From assembly GCA_023458755.1 (NCBI GenBank), contig JAEWYE010000047.1, positions 62,001 to 126,000 of the forward strand: a DNA stretch of 64,000 nucleotides. Reading direction: 5' to 3'. A program made the translations under genes and the position numbers. Shown piece by piece: positions 23,591-32,381 of this stretch (its first letter is position 1; each line of letters opens with the position of its first letter). The DNA is from Bacillota bacterium (GTDB taxonomy: Bacteria > Bacillota > Clostridia > Oscillospirales > Acutalibacteraceae). The notes below the pieces were generated by a model. That model had not been told where the DNA came from. It saw only the letters and a list, made by a program, of their open reading frames with translations, and made no database searches.

Positions 23591-24052
23591 ATGAGTTCTG
23601 CTGCTGTTACCTCTATGAATGACATTACTTTGATTACACTGCAAAATTGCCCGTCTGATATTTTGTTTATTACCGGTATCTTTGATAAAATTTCACAGCT
23701 AGGAATTAACATTGACATGATTTCATTGGCACCAGCCCACGGAGCCCTTACTTCGCTTTCCTTCACCATTTCAGATGCTGATTTAGGCAAAATATTAGCG
23801 TTTACTTCAGACCTGCACGATCATTCCAATATTAAGACCATCATGAGCAGCGGGAATTGTAAGATTTCGGTAAATGATCCCAGAATGAAAAATACTCCGG
23901 GCGTTGCCGCAAAGGTTTTTCAAGCCGCTGCCGCTGTTCATACCGATATTCGCATCATTACAACCTCAGAAGTTGAAATTTCATTATTAGTCACGGAAGC
24001 TGATTTTAATGAAGCTTTGAATTCCATAGAAGAAGCTGTCCTCGACTCTTAA
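23591..24052 (+). CDS. Free-standing tandem ACT-domain protein resembling the aspartokinase regulatory region
   Basis: A 153-residue protein made only of two ACT-like domains. The second has KISVNDPRMKNTPGVAAKVFQ and IITTSEVEISLLV, which matches the C-terminal lysine/threonine-sensing domain of aspartokinase almost word for word (NTPGVAAK, TSE.. IS.LV). The first (LQNCPSDILFITGIFDKIS) is more diverged. There is no kinase domain. AGGAGGAATTAAGG precedes the ATG. As last gene of the asd-dapA-dapB run, it may supply allosteric control to an aspartokinase encoded elsewhere, but this is inference. The frame ends cleanly with a bidirectional terminator. Confidence 0.8.
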   Translation: MSSAAVTSMNDITLITLQNCPSDILFITGIFDKISQLGINIDMISLAPAHGALTSLSFTISDADLGKILAFTSDLHDHSNIKTIMSSGNCKISVNDPRMKNTPGVAAKVFQAAAAVHTDIRIITTSEVEISLLVTEADFNEALNSIEEAVLDS

Positions 24053-24074
24053 AGTTAATAAAACACTGTATCAT

Positions 24075-24116
24075 AAAATAAGGCTGACATCTGTTTAGAA
24101 TGCCAGCCTTATTTTT
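24075..24116. terminator. Bidirectional terminator between lysine operon and yfhO
   Basis: AAAATAAGGCTG (24075-24086) pairs with CAGCCTTATTTT (24104-24115), 12 bp, 17-base loop. Flanking A and T tracts suit both strands; the right arm touches the yfhO stop codon. Confidence 0.8.
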
Positions 24117-26784
24117 ATAAAGAGAAATATGCAAGCACAGGGAAAATATATATAACAACAATCACACCGATAAAAAGCAGCACAAATAATATGATTGCAG
24201 GAAATTCCAGACACTTAATTTTTTTGTAACAGCCTCGTTTCAACAAAAATAATACAACAGCAAAGGCAAGCAAACCAATAACCGTTAAAATTAATCCGCC
24301 CTGAAAACCTTTCGGAATATACTCAATATCTATGATATTCGTTCCTTTGTTGAGCTTGACTGCCATAAACGCATCAAACACGCGTTGAATTTTTACCTTC
24401 TGATTATTCACGTGTATGCTGTAACCGTCGTCATAAGAAATCGGTAAAAACAGATATTGATTATCTCCGTCGGCAACTGCTGTTCCAGTAATTTTATTGC
24501 CGGACTGTTTCAAATCCGCTGTTTTGGTTTTAGAAACCGCCGATTTTAACGAATTCAAATCCACTCCAAACACACCGAATGACTTTGCACAAATACTTTT
24601 CAAAGCCTGAATTTCTACCCCAACATATTCATTCGTATAAGTGCCAAGTTTTAAAAGTCCGTTATTGTTTTTCTTAGGATATGACGTTTCTACCGATTTG
24701 CCATTCACAGTAATATTGTAACTGCCGTTGATTGCTTCCGCTAAATTATTCGATAAATTATCAAAGCAGTCAAAATACAGCGTTTGCGTCCCGCTTACAT
24801 AAATATAATACGTGAGTGTTGCGTTTTCATCAGAATTTTTCTTAATAACAGAAGTCATTCCGTCGCTGTCATCCAGTTCCACATTATCAGCAGTTGTAAA
24901 CGGATAAGTTGTAATAAGGTTTTTATCAGTATTGAAAACAGCTTGAAACATACTTTGCTGAATACCCATACGAGAAGTTTCGGGTAGATTTTGATATTCT
25001 TTAATATTATTCGTACTCATAATTGTGCCAATAGCAAGTGAAGGCGAATTTTTTACGATTGAAAAATATGGGTTCGAATATACGGTAGCACTATTTCGAT
25101 TCAGTTCATTGGTATATACCACCGAATACTTATTACCGAGTATGGCATCGGAAAACTCGGTGCCGCCGCAGGAGCTTACTTCCATCCAGTAAGACGAGTA
25201 CCCCAACTTTTTCATGGTGTACATATAATCTTTCCCGGTCAGAGAAGTATAATGATTTAAGGTATTGTAACCCAACCCGCCAATGAGATTTACATCAAAA
25301 TACTTTTTATTGTTTTTCACTCGGTACAATCCGGCATCATTGATTTTTCCGCTTAAATCCGTTACATACCGATAGGGTTCTGATGAATTTGCCGCAGAAC
25401 CCAAAAAGATATTTCCTGAAAATATTGCTTGACATATAACTGTAAGGCAAAGCAAAAAAGAAAAAATCCGATTGTTTATAGAATGATGTTTATATGCAAG
25501 CATTATACAAAAATACAAAAGCGCGGATGCCAGTGCAAAAATGCCAAACAGCTTAAAAGAATCCCGGTTTTCCCATAATGAACGGGTATAAACGGACAAT
25601 ATGCTGTAACCGCTGTCAAACAGTAATATCGCAAGCATAACCGTACCGAAAAAAGCGATTGCCAAACCGACTGTGACAAGCAGATTGCTGCCTCTTTGGA
25701 ATGTTTCATTTTCTATATTCATTTTTGAGATTGCGCCTGCAAGAAGAATCAGACCCAAGAATACAAGAATATATCCGAACCTTGTCGGAAATGCCTGGTA
25801 ACTGCCTGTATGCCACATCTTATTAACCGGTTCCAAAATAAGCGGAATGAGCAGAAACAGGAATACTATAAGTGCTGTTATTTGCTTTTTATTTTCGCGA
25901 TCCAAAACAAGCGGCAAAACTGGAAGTACGGCAAGTACAGCACTTGAACACAGCAAAATCATTAAAGTAGTATAAAGATTGGTGAAGAAACTCCCGCTGG
26001 CAACACTTTTTACTAAACCTACCGTTCTGGCGGAATCCACATACTGCACCAATGACGGAAGCCACACTACCGCTGTAATAAACGCTACCAATACAGTAGC
26101 CACACCAAGCAGTAAAATGCTCTTGCGCCGCTTTTCTCTGCCTGTAAAAAATAATATATATATGCCAAACGAAAGTACAAGGAAAAGAACAACCATATAG
26201 CTTAAATAAAAATTAATTGTCATGGTAGCGGAAAAAGCAAGAACAAACATCCAAATTTTATCCTGCTCAATCAGCAGATCAAGCCCAATCAACAGAATTG
26301 GAAAGATACACATCATATCAAGCCAGACAATATTCTGAAAATAGAGCATGGTATATCCGCAAAACGCGTACATGATGGACAGTGCAGCATTCTGCATCAG
26401 ATTAAGCTTTTTAAACTGTCTGCCAAAGAACACACTTGCGGTATAAGCACATAGTGACATTTTCAGCAGCACAAGAATATTTACAAATAAATAAATGTCA
26501 TTTGAATTTATAAAAGCTACCAAAAACGAAAACGGACTTGAAATAAAGAACAAAAAAACGCCCCAAAAACTCATGCCGCCAGCATTTGCAAGATTCAAAA
26601 ACATGTTTGACTGCCCGGATAATATATTTTTAAAGTCAAGTAGAATCGGTATGACTTGTTGTTTCATATCACACCAGGCAACCGTTTGTACTCCAAACGG
26701 ATACAAATGATAGGTGTAATAAATTTGCAAAACGAGTGCTACCGTTATAATCGGAGCAAGCAAATAATACCAGCGTTTTTTCAT
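24115..26784 (-). CDS. yfhO: YfhO-family membrane protein (GT-C glycosyltransferase-like)
   Basis: An 889-residue protein with about twelve hydrophobic helices in the first 470 residues, an extracellular beta-rich domain (about 470-830) and a last C-terminal pair of helices. The start MKKRWYYLLAPIITVALVLQIYY, the first loop YPFGVQTVAWCDMKQQ with acidic Asp, and the FSGNIFLGS boundary match YfhO (DUF6541/PF09586). In B. subtilis and Listeria YfhO is linked to glycosylation of lipoteichoic acid, decorating wall polymers with sugars from undecaprenyl carriers. A single-gene unit with its own AT-rich leader. Confidence 0.88.
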   Translation of the reverse strand: MKKRWYYLLAPIITVALVLQIYYTYHLYPFGVQTVAWCDMKQQVIPILLDFKNILSGQSNMFLNLANAGGMSFWGVFLFFISSPFSFLVAFINSNDIYLFVNILVLLKMSLCAYTASVFFGRQFKKLNLMQNAALSIMYAFCGYTMLYFQNIVWLDMMCIFPILLIGLDLLIEQDKIWMFVLAFSATMTINFYLSYMVVLFLVLSFGIYILFFTGREKRRKSILLLGVATVLVAFITAVVWLPSLVQYVDSARTVGLVKSVASGSFFTNLYTTLMILLCSSAVLAVLPVLPLVLDRENKKQITALIVFLFLLIPLILEPVNKMWHTGSYQAFPTRFGYILVFLGLILLAGAISKMNIENETFQRGSNLLVTVGLAIAFFGTVMLAILLFDSGYSILSVYTRSLWENRDSFKLFGIFALASALLYFCIMLAYKHHSINNRIFSFLLCLTVICQAIFSGNIFLGSAANSSEPYRYVTDLSGKINDAGLYRVKNNKKYFDVNLIGGLGYNTLNHYTSLTGKDYMYTMKKLGYSSYWMEVSSCGGTEFSDAILGNKYSVVYTNELNRNSATVYSNPYFSIVKNSPSLAIGTIMSTNNIKEYQNLPETSRMGIQQSMFQAVFNTDKNLITTYPFTTADNVELDDSDGMTSVIKKNSDENATLTYYIYVSGTQTLYFDCFDNLSNNLAEAINGSYNITVNGKSVETSYPKKNNNGLLKLGTYTNEYVGVEIQALKSICAKSFGVFGVDLNSLKSAVSKTKTADLKQSGNKITGTAVADGDNQYLFLPISYDDGYSIHVNNQKVKIQRVFDAFMAVKLNKGTNIIDIEYIPKGFQGGLILTVIGLLAFAVVLFLLKRGCYKKIKCLEFPAIILFVLLFIGVIVVIYIFPVLAYFSL

Positions 26785-26881
26785 TTACATACCCTCGAAA
26801 GAAAATTCAAATAAACATTATATAGTATAAAGAAAATTTTTAAATAATGCAACCATGTTCTTCAAAGTTGAAAGAAACCGG

Positions 26882-26916
26882 CAAAAAGAAAGCCCACGTT
26901 TCTACGCGGACTTTCT
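26882..26916 (-). terminator. Terminator after tyrS
   Basis: Read on the minus strand, AGAAAGTCCGCGT and ACGTGGGCTTTCT form a 13-position stem with two wobble pairs, ending in TTTTTGCC. It lies 35 bases after the tyrS stop. Confidence 0.8.
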
Positions 26917-26950
26917 AAGATTAATTTCTAATAAAGAGTAAATCGCAGAC

Positions 26951-28177
26951 TTAGTCTAAAGTAATTTTATGAAATACTTTCTTACCTTTTTTAATCACAA
27001 TAAATTGCTGATCAAAATCAGTCACAGAGAGTTTTGCGGTTACCGAAACAACTTTAGCATCGTTTATCGAAATACCGCCCTGCTCAATCAAGCGTCTCCC
27101 CTCACCTTTTGACGGTGCAAGTTTCGCTTTTACCAGCAAATCCAATACCGCAATCTGTCCGTCTGTAAAATCAGACGGAGAAATCGTTGTAGAAGGCATA
27201 TTATCTGTATTAGCACCGGCACTGAAAAGTGCTCTGGCACCTTCCTGCGCTTTTTGTGCTTCTTCTTCACCGTGGATGAGCTTGGTAACCTCAAACGCTA
27301 ATATTTCTTTAGCTTTATTGAGTTCACTGCCCTCCAGCTTTGCGAGTTCATCAATTTGGGAAAGAGGCAAGAATGTCAATATTTTCAGGCACCGGATTAC
27401 ATCCGCATCATCTACATTGCGCCAGTACTGGTAGAAATCGAACGGCGAGGTTTTTTGCGGGTCAAGCCAAACAGCGCCTTTCTCGGTTTTCCCCATCTTT
27501 TTGCCTTCGCTTGTAGTCAGCAAAGTAAAGGTCATGCCATACGCCTCTTTGGCTTTAGAGCGGCGTATAAGTTCAACACCGTAAATAATATTGCTCCACT
27601 GATCGTCGCCGCCAAGCTCCAGCGCACAGTCATAACGGTTGTTTAGTTCAAGAAAATCATAGCTTTGCATAATCATGTAGTTGAGCTCAAAGAAGGAAAG
27701 GCCACGTTCTAAACGCTGTTTATAGCACTCAGCGGCAAGCATACGATTTACGGAAAAATGTACGCCGACTTCACGCAAAAAATTTATATAGTTTAAGTTT
27801 AAAAGCCAGTCGCCATTATTGACCATAATTGCCTTGCCATCGGAAAAATCAATCAGCCTTGACATTTGCTTTTGGAAGCAGGTAATGTTATGGTCAATTT
27901 CTTCTTTTGTGAGCATTTTGCGCATATCTGTTTTGCCGGATGGATCACCGATCATGCCGGTTCCGCCGCCAAACAAAGCAATCGGGAGATGCCCCGCACG
28001 CTGCATGTGCGCCATAACCATAATCTGCACAAAGTGGCCGACATGCAGGCTGTCTGCCGTAGGGTCAAAGCCGATATAAAACGTAATTTTCCCATTGTTA
28101 AGCAGATCTTTGATTTTTTCTTCATTTGTCATTTGCGCGATTAATCCACGCGCCTTGAGTTCATCGAATACTCCCAT
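26951..28177 (-). CDS. tyrS: Tyrosyl-tRNA synthetase
   Basis: Charges tRNA-Tyr. Class I synthetase of 408 residues: HIGH-like HVGHFVQ near residue 45, substrate pocket DQWSNI near residue 190, KMSKS-like KKMGKT near residue 230, and a C-terminal S4 RNA-binding domain (LAPSKGEGRRLIEQGGI). GGAGGT precedes ATG 28177 by eight bases. Expression is set by a T-box leader with a Tyr specifier codon. Confidence 0.97.
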   Translation of the reverse strand: MGVFDELKARGLIAQMTNEEKIKDLLNNGKITFYIGFDPTADSLHVGHFVQIMVMAHMQRAGHLPIALFGGGTGMIGDPSGKTDMRKMLTKEEIDHNITCFQKQMSRLIDFSDGKAIMVNNGDWLLNLNYINFLREVGVHFSVNRMLAAECYKQRLERGLSFFELNYMIMQSYDFLELNNRYDCALELGGDDQWSNIIYGVELIRRSKAKEAYGMTFTLLTTSEGKKMGKTEKGAVWLDPQKTSPFDFYQYWRNVDDADVIRCLKILTFLPLSQIDELAKLEGSELNKAKEILAFEVTKLIHGEEEAQKAQEGARALFSAGANTDNMPSTTISPSDFTDGQIAVLDLLVKAKLAPSKGEGRRLIEQGGISINDAKVVSVTAKLSVTDFDQQFIVIKKGKKVFHKITLD

Positions 28178-28214
28178 TTGTAAATACCTCCATATTTCTC
28201 TGGGGGCCTATACA

Positions 28215-28495
28215 TAAAAAACGCCCCCTGCATTTTGCAGAGGGCGGAATAACCGCGGTACCACCTCAGTTCGCCGCAGCTTCACAGATACGGCCTTACG
28301 GGTACATTTTATAATACCCCTGTGCTTTAACGTACACAACTACGGCAAAATCTAATAACCTGCAATTTACTCAATCGCAATGCGTTCAATCAGCAGCTCC
28401 GGAATGTATTTCTGCCAATTCTTGCTCCCGCTTTCACCAACCGCGGATTCTCTTTGCCAAGCAAATTGACATACTTCTTTCCATCTCAGCCATTA
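28215..28495 (-). ncRNA. T-box leader (Tyr specifier) of tyrS with its terminator
   Basis: On the minus strand: a stem I region with GGTTGGTGAAAGCGGG, specifier codon TAC (28408-28406) inside GAAATACATTCC, the universally conserved T-box AGGTGGTACCGCGG (28266-28253), and a strong terminator CGCCCTCTGCA/TGCAGGGGGCG (28246-28222) followed by a run of six T. TAC fits tRNA-Tyr, matching the gene. Uncharged tRNA pairs with the TGGT of the T-box bulge and prevents termination in characterised cases. Confidence 0.96.
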
Positions 28496-28502
28496 GATAA
28501 TA

Positions 28503-28531
28503 ATTATAGCTAACTTGACTTTACTTGTCAA
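28503..28531 (-). promoter_or_regulatory. Consensus sigma-A promoter of the tyrS T-box transcript
   Basis: On the minus strand TTGACA (28531-28526), 17 bases, TATAAT (28508-28503); both boxes are perfect. The -35 box and part of the spacer lie inside the last codons of recN, so recN and tyrS are packed with no spare sequence. Confidence 0.85.
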
Positions 28532-30206
28532 GTCCTTCCGCCATATTCAGCATCTCTTCTGCATTTTGAAGCATCAAGGGTGTAATTTGAGCGCCACCCA
28601 TAATTCTTGCAAGTTCCTTTTTTCTTCCCTCAAAATTCAGCGGAACTACATCGGTGAAAGTTTTGTTGTCTTTTACGTGCTTTTCAATCAGCAAATGACT
28701 GCCCGCCAGCGCGGCAATCTGCGCGGAATGAGTAACACAAATTACCTGCCGGCTGTTTGCGGCCTCGCGCAGTTTTAATCCCACTTTTTGTGCTGCGCTT
28801 CCGCTGATACCGGTATCCACCTCATCAAAAATAAGGGTATCGATTTCATCTTTATCGGCAAGTACTGTTTTTATTGCAAGCATAATACGGGATAATTCAC
28901 CACCGGACGCAATTTTTGCAATTGGCTTCGCCGGTTCACCGGGATTAGTGGAAATAAGGAACTGAATTTTATCACAGCCAATCGTATTGAGCGGGCAGCG
29001 TTCTTGCTCCACTTCAAAATCAACTCCCGGCATATCCAAAAACTTCAGTTCAGCTTTCACTTTTTTTGCGAATTCATCGGCAGCGATTTTCCGGCGCTGC
29101 GAAAGCTCCTTCGCCAGATGAATCGCTTCTTCCTTCGCCGCCTGATATTCTTTGGTCAGTTTTTCAATTCGTTCATCGGAAAGCTCTATATCATTAAGTT
29201 CTGTCTTGCATTTATCTAAAAAATCCAGCATGGTTTCTTCGGACTCACCGTATTTTAGGCTCAGACGGTAAATCCTATCCAGACGGTTCTCAATATTCTC
29301 CAATTCTGCCGGATTATACTCCAATTGTGAAGAAAAATTGCGGAGTTCTTCGCTGCAGTCCTCCAAAGTATACGAAATTTCTTTCAGCTTGGAGGTTAAT
29401 GTACTCAATGCAGGCAAGTAGCGCTCCGTTTCTGCCAAAGTATTCGCTACATTTGAAATAGCGGTCAACGTGCCGTCGGTGTTTTCATCCCCGTCCAAAA
29501 CATTTTTGGCCATGTTGATGGAAGAGGCTATTTTCCCACTGTTTAAATACATGGTTCGCTGCTCTGTAAGTTCCTGCTGTTCTCCAACATGCAAATCTGC
29601 CGCTTCCAACTCGTCGATTTGATATTTTAACAAGTCTATACGTCTGGATTTTTGTTCTTCGTCCATATTATAGGAGTCCAAATCATTTTTTATGCGCTTC
29701 AGGTTTTCAAACGCATTTTGGTAATCAGTAAGAAGTCCTTCAAAAGAGCCAATACGGTCAATATAACGTATATGTAAATCGGGTGAAAGTAAATCATAGC
29801 TTTCGTGCTGACCATGAATATTAATAAGCAGCACACCGATTTGCTTTAGTATCGATACTGTTGCAGGGCGGCCGTTAATTCGGCAGACTGCTTTTCCGTC
29901 CAGACTAATTTCGCGTTGTATCAGCAGTGTACCGTCTTCTTCCGGCTCATAGCCAAACGAACGTAGGGCTTCTAAAGCATGTGAACCTACATTTGTAAAG
30001 GTAGCACTTACAAATGCAGATTTTTCACCGCTGCGAATAATTTCACGTGAAGTACGTTCGCCTAAAATTGCATTGATCGAATCGATTACAATAGATTTTC
30101 CCGCGCCAGTTTCTCCGGTCAACACATTCAAGCCGGAATGAAAAGGAATTCCGGATTTTTCAATAACAGCGATATTCTCAATATAAAGCTGTGAAAGCAT
30201 TGCCAT
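28521..30206 (-). CDS. recN: DNA repair protein RecN
   Basis: SMC-like ATPase that gathers double-strand breaks. Walker A TGETGAGKSIVIDS near residue 35, a long coiled coil (about 160-390), ABC signature ASGGELSRIMLAIK near 445, Walker B DTLIFDEVDTGISG. 561 residues, the family length. I place the start at ATG 30206 (MAMLSQLYIENIAVIE), six bases after AAAGG; ATG 30212 touches that site. Follows argR in the usual dxs-tlyA-nadK-argR-recN run. Confidence 0.96.
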   Translation of the reverse strand: MAMLSQLYIENIAVIEKSGIPFHSGLNVLTGETGAGKSIVIDSINAILGERTSREIIRSGEKSAFVSATFTNVGSHALEALRSFGYEPEEDGTLLIQREISLDGKAVCRINGRPATVSILKQIGVLLINIHGQHESYDLLSPDLHIRYIDRIGSFEGLLTDYQNAFENLKRIKNDLDSYNMDEEQKSRRIDLLKYQIDELEAADLHVGEQQELTEQRTMYLNSGKIASSINMAKNVLDGDENTDGTLTAISNVANTLAETERYLPALSTLTSKLKEISYTLEDCSEELRNFSSQLEYNPAELENIENRLDRIYRLSLKYGESEETMLDFLDKCKTELNDIELSDERIEKLTKEYQAAKEEAIHLAKELSQRRKIAADEFAKKVKAELKFLDMPGVDFEVEQERCPLNTIGCDKIQFLISTNPGEPAKPIAKIASGGELSRIMLAIKTVLADKDEIDTLIFDEVDTGISGSAAQKVGLKLREAANSRQVICVTHSAQIAALAGSHLLIEKHVKDNKTFTDVVPLNFEGRKKELARIMGGAQITPLMLQNAEEMLNMAEGLDK

Positions 30207-30247
30207 GACCATCCTTTCGCAGAAAATAGACTTGAAAAAATAAGGCT

Positions 30248-30703
30248 TTACTTGTTAACTATCAGTTTTTTCAAGTCTGTCAAATGCTGCATCGCGTAAT
30301 TTTCATCTCTGCATAAAACAAAAATCGTATCGTCGCCTGCAAGCGTACCCACGACGCCATCCCAATGAATGGAATCCATAGCAGCACATACCGCCTGTGC
30401 CATACCGGTCAAACATTTTATCGAAACAATATTGCCGCCGCGGTCGACCGATACTGCTGAATCCGCAAATAAAGAAAAGAATTTAGACGAAATATCTTTG
30501 GATGCATCTTTGCCGGTCGCGTATTTGTAATTTCCGTCACTGGATAGGGTTTTAATTAATCGAAGCTCTTTGATATCACGTGAAACTGTAGCTTGTGTTA
30601 CATCAAATCCGCCCTCTCGTAAAAGGCGCAGCAACTCATCCTGCGTATCAATATCATGCTCATGAATCAAGTCCAGTATTTTATCATGCCGTCTGGTTTT
30701 CAT
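30248..30703 (-). CDS. argR: Arginine repressor
   Basis: Arginine-responsive regulator binding ARG boxes. N-terminal winged helix (RRHDKILDLIHEHDIDTQDE, VTQATVSRDIKELRLI) and C-terminal hexamer domain with the ligand-binding VGTLAGDDTIFVLCRDE. The start ATG 30703 is preceded by AGGAGA at seven bases and begins one base after the nadK stop, so a 14-residue longer frame is not needed. 151 residues. No arginine genes are in the window; the position between nadK and recN is common in Firmicutes. Confidence 0.95.
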   Translation of the reverse strand: MKTRRHDKILDLIHEHDIDTQDELLRLLREGGFDVTQATVSRDIKELRLIKTLSSDGNYKYATGKDASKDISSKFFSLFADSAVSVDRGGNIVSIKCLTGMAQAVCAAMDSIHWDGVVGTLAGDDTIFVLCRDENYAMQHLTDLKKLIVNK

Positions 30704-30704
30704 G

Positions 30705-31562
30705 CTAAGTTCTCCTCTCTGCCAGTTTTTCATTGACCACTTCATAAAAGTTTTTATGTTTCAGCTTAATCAGCTTTGCTACCAGTTTGGAAGAAGAAAA
30801 CGCAATGCTTTCGCCGTTTTGAATCTGAACCGATGTTTCACCGTCCAAGGTTAGAAAAATCTCGCTGTCATAATTGGATTTTGACAGCACATTAAGCTTG
30901 GAATCCGGACCAAAAACAACCGTTCGGGTAAAAAGGGAATGCGGGCAAATCGGTGTTAGGATTATGCACTGCATACTTGGGTCAATTACCGGGCCCCCGG
31001 CTGAAAGGGAGTATGCGGTCGAACCAGTCGGAGTCGCTATAATTAAGCCATCCGCCCGATAATCACAAACATTGTTATCGTTAAAGGATACCTTAAAATC
31101 AACAATTCTGGAAAGTGAGCCGCGCGCAATTACGGCATCATTTAAGGCGTAATACGTTTTGGTTTGTCCGCTACGTTCCAGTAATACGGAAAGCATCATA
31201 CGGTTTTCAACTGAATAATTTCCGTCAACCAGATTCTTCAGATAATCAAGCTCATCCATCTCGAGTCCAGCAACAAAGCCCAGTCTGCCGACATTAATCC
31301 CCAAAATTGGCTTATCCGCCGCTGCCGCATGTTTCGCACAATGAATAATCGTTCCATCACCGCCAATAGCGATAACTACATCACAAGCTTCAATCATTTG
31401 ACTAAAATCTTCACGAAAGTCAATTTCCATATTCGGAAAATAGTCCTGAAAGGATGATTCCATTAGAATATCTGCGTCAAACTTTCGGCATTTATTTATA
31501 ATTTGCATCGTTTTGTTATGCGCATCCTGCTTGCTTAAGTTTGGAATCACCGCTATTTTCAA
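30705..31562 (-). CDS. nadK: NAD kinase
   Basis: Phosphorylates NAD to NADP in the cytosol. The IAIGGDGTIIHCAKHA motif (about residue 57), NVGRLGFV, and DGLIIATPTGSTAYSLSAGGP are the signatures of the family; catalytic Asp is in GGDGT. Start is TTG 31562, with GGTGG about ten bases upstream within the tlyA end. 285 residues, normal. The short basic C-terminal tail (NEKLAERRT) leads straight into argR. Confidence 0.96.
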   Translation of the reverse strand: MKIAVIPNLSKQDAHNKTMQIINKCRKFDADILMESSFQDYFPNMEIDFREDFSQMIEACDVVIAIGGDGTIIHCAKHAAAADKPILGINVGRLGFVAGLEMDELDYLKNLVDGNYSVENRMMLSVLLERSGQTKTYYALNDAVIARGSLSRIVDFKVSFNDNNVCDYRADGLIIATPTGSTAYSLSAGGPVIDPSMQCIILTPICPHSLFTRTVVFGPDSKLNVLSKSNYDSEIFLTLDGETSVQIQNGESIAFSSSKLVAKLIKLKHKNFYEVVNEKLAERRT

Positions 31563-31565
31563 TGA

Positions 31566-32381
31566 TTATTCACCACCATTCAGTTGTCTGTGAGATTCTT
31601 CAACAAGGTCAGCAACGTCCGCTGCTTGGTTTTTGACCGGTTGTTCTGATTTTTTAAGATGAATTAAATATTCAATATTTCCTTCCGGTCCTTTTACCGG
31701 AGAAAATGTATAATCCAGTATAGAAAAGCCGTTATTCAAGACAAAATCACAGATTTTTTCAATTACTTCCACATGAACTGCTTTGTCACGAACCACGCCT
31801 TTTTTGCCTACTTTACCTCTCCCCGCTTCAAATTGAGGCTTAATCAGGCATACCATTTCGCCGTCATCCGTCAGCAATCTGTGTGCGACGGGCAAAACGA
31901 GGCACAGGGAGATGAACGAAACATCTACACTTGCAAACTCAATTTTATCCGGTACCTGTTCTTCGGTAATATAACGAATGTTGGTTCGCTCAAGGTTTAC
32001 CACACGCTCATCCGTGCGCAGCTTCCAAGCAAGCTGACCATACCCGACATCAACCGAATACACTTTTTTTGCGCCGTTTTGCAGCATACAGTCGGTAAAT
32101 CCGCCTGTAGAGGCACCAATATCCATGCAGATTTTATTTTTTAAATCAATTGGAAATACAGACATTGCCTTTTCCAATTTTAAGCCTCCACGGCTCACAT
32201 AGGGCATCGTTTCGCCGCGAACCTCAATCTTCGTCGCAGTAGGCAGCATCGTACCGGGCTTATCCGATTTCTGATTATCCACATAAACATTGCCCATCAT
32301 AATCATGACTCTTGCTTTTTCTCTGCTCTGGGCAAGACCCTGTTCAAAGACTAAGCAATCGAGTCTCTTTTTTTCAATCAC
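31566..32381 (-). CDS. tlyA: TlyA-family rRNA 2'-O-methyltransferase
   Basis: Predicted methyltransferase with an N-terminal S4 RNA-binding domain (LDCLVFEQGLAQSREKARVMI) and a C-terminal FtsJ-like SAM-binding domain (ICMDIGASTGGFTDCMLQNG). Mycobacterial TlyA methylates 16S and 23S rRNA at C1409/C1920; hemolysin names are historic. I use GTG 32381, eight bases after GGAG, which overlaps the dxs stop in GTGA; GTG 32390 touches that site. 271 residues. Confidence 0.93.
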   Translation of the reverse strand: MIEKKRLDCLVFEQGLAQSREKARVMIMMGNVYVDNQKSDKPGTMLPTATKIEVRGETMPYVSRGGLKLEKAMSVFPIDLKNKICMDIGASTGGFTDCMLQNGAKKVYSVDVGYGQLAWKLRTDERVVNLERTNIRYITEEQVPDKIEFASVDVSFISLCLVLPVAHRLLTDDGEMVCLIKPQFEAGRGKVGKKGVVRDKAVHVEVIEKICDFVLNNGFSILDYTFSPVKGPEGNIEYLIHLKKSEQPVKNQAADVADLVEESHRQLNGGE

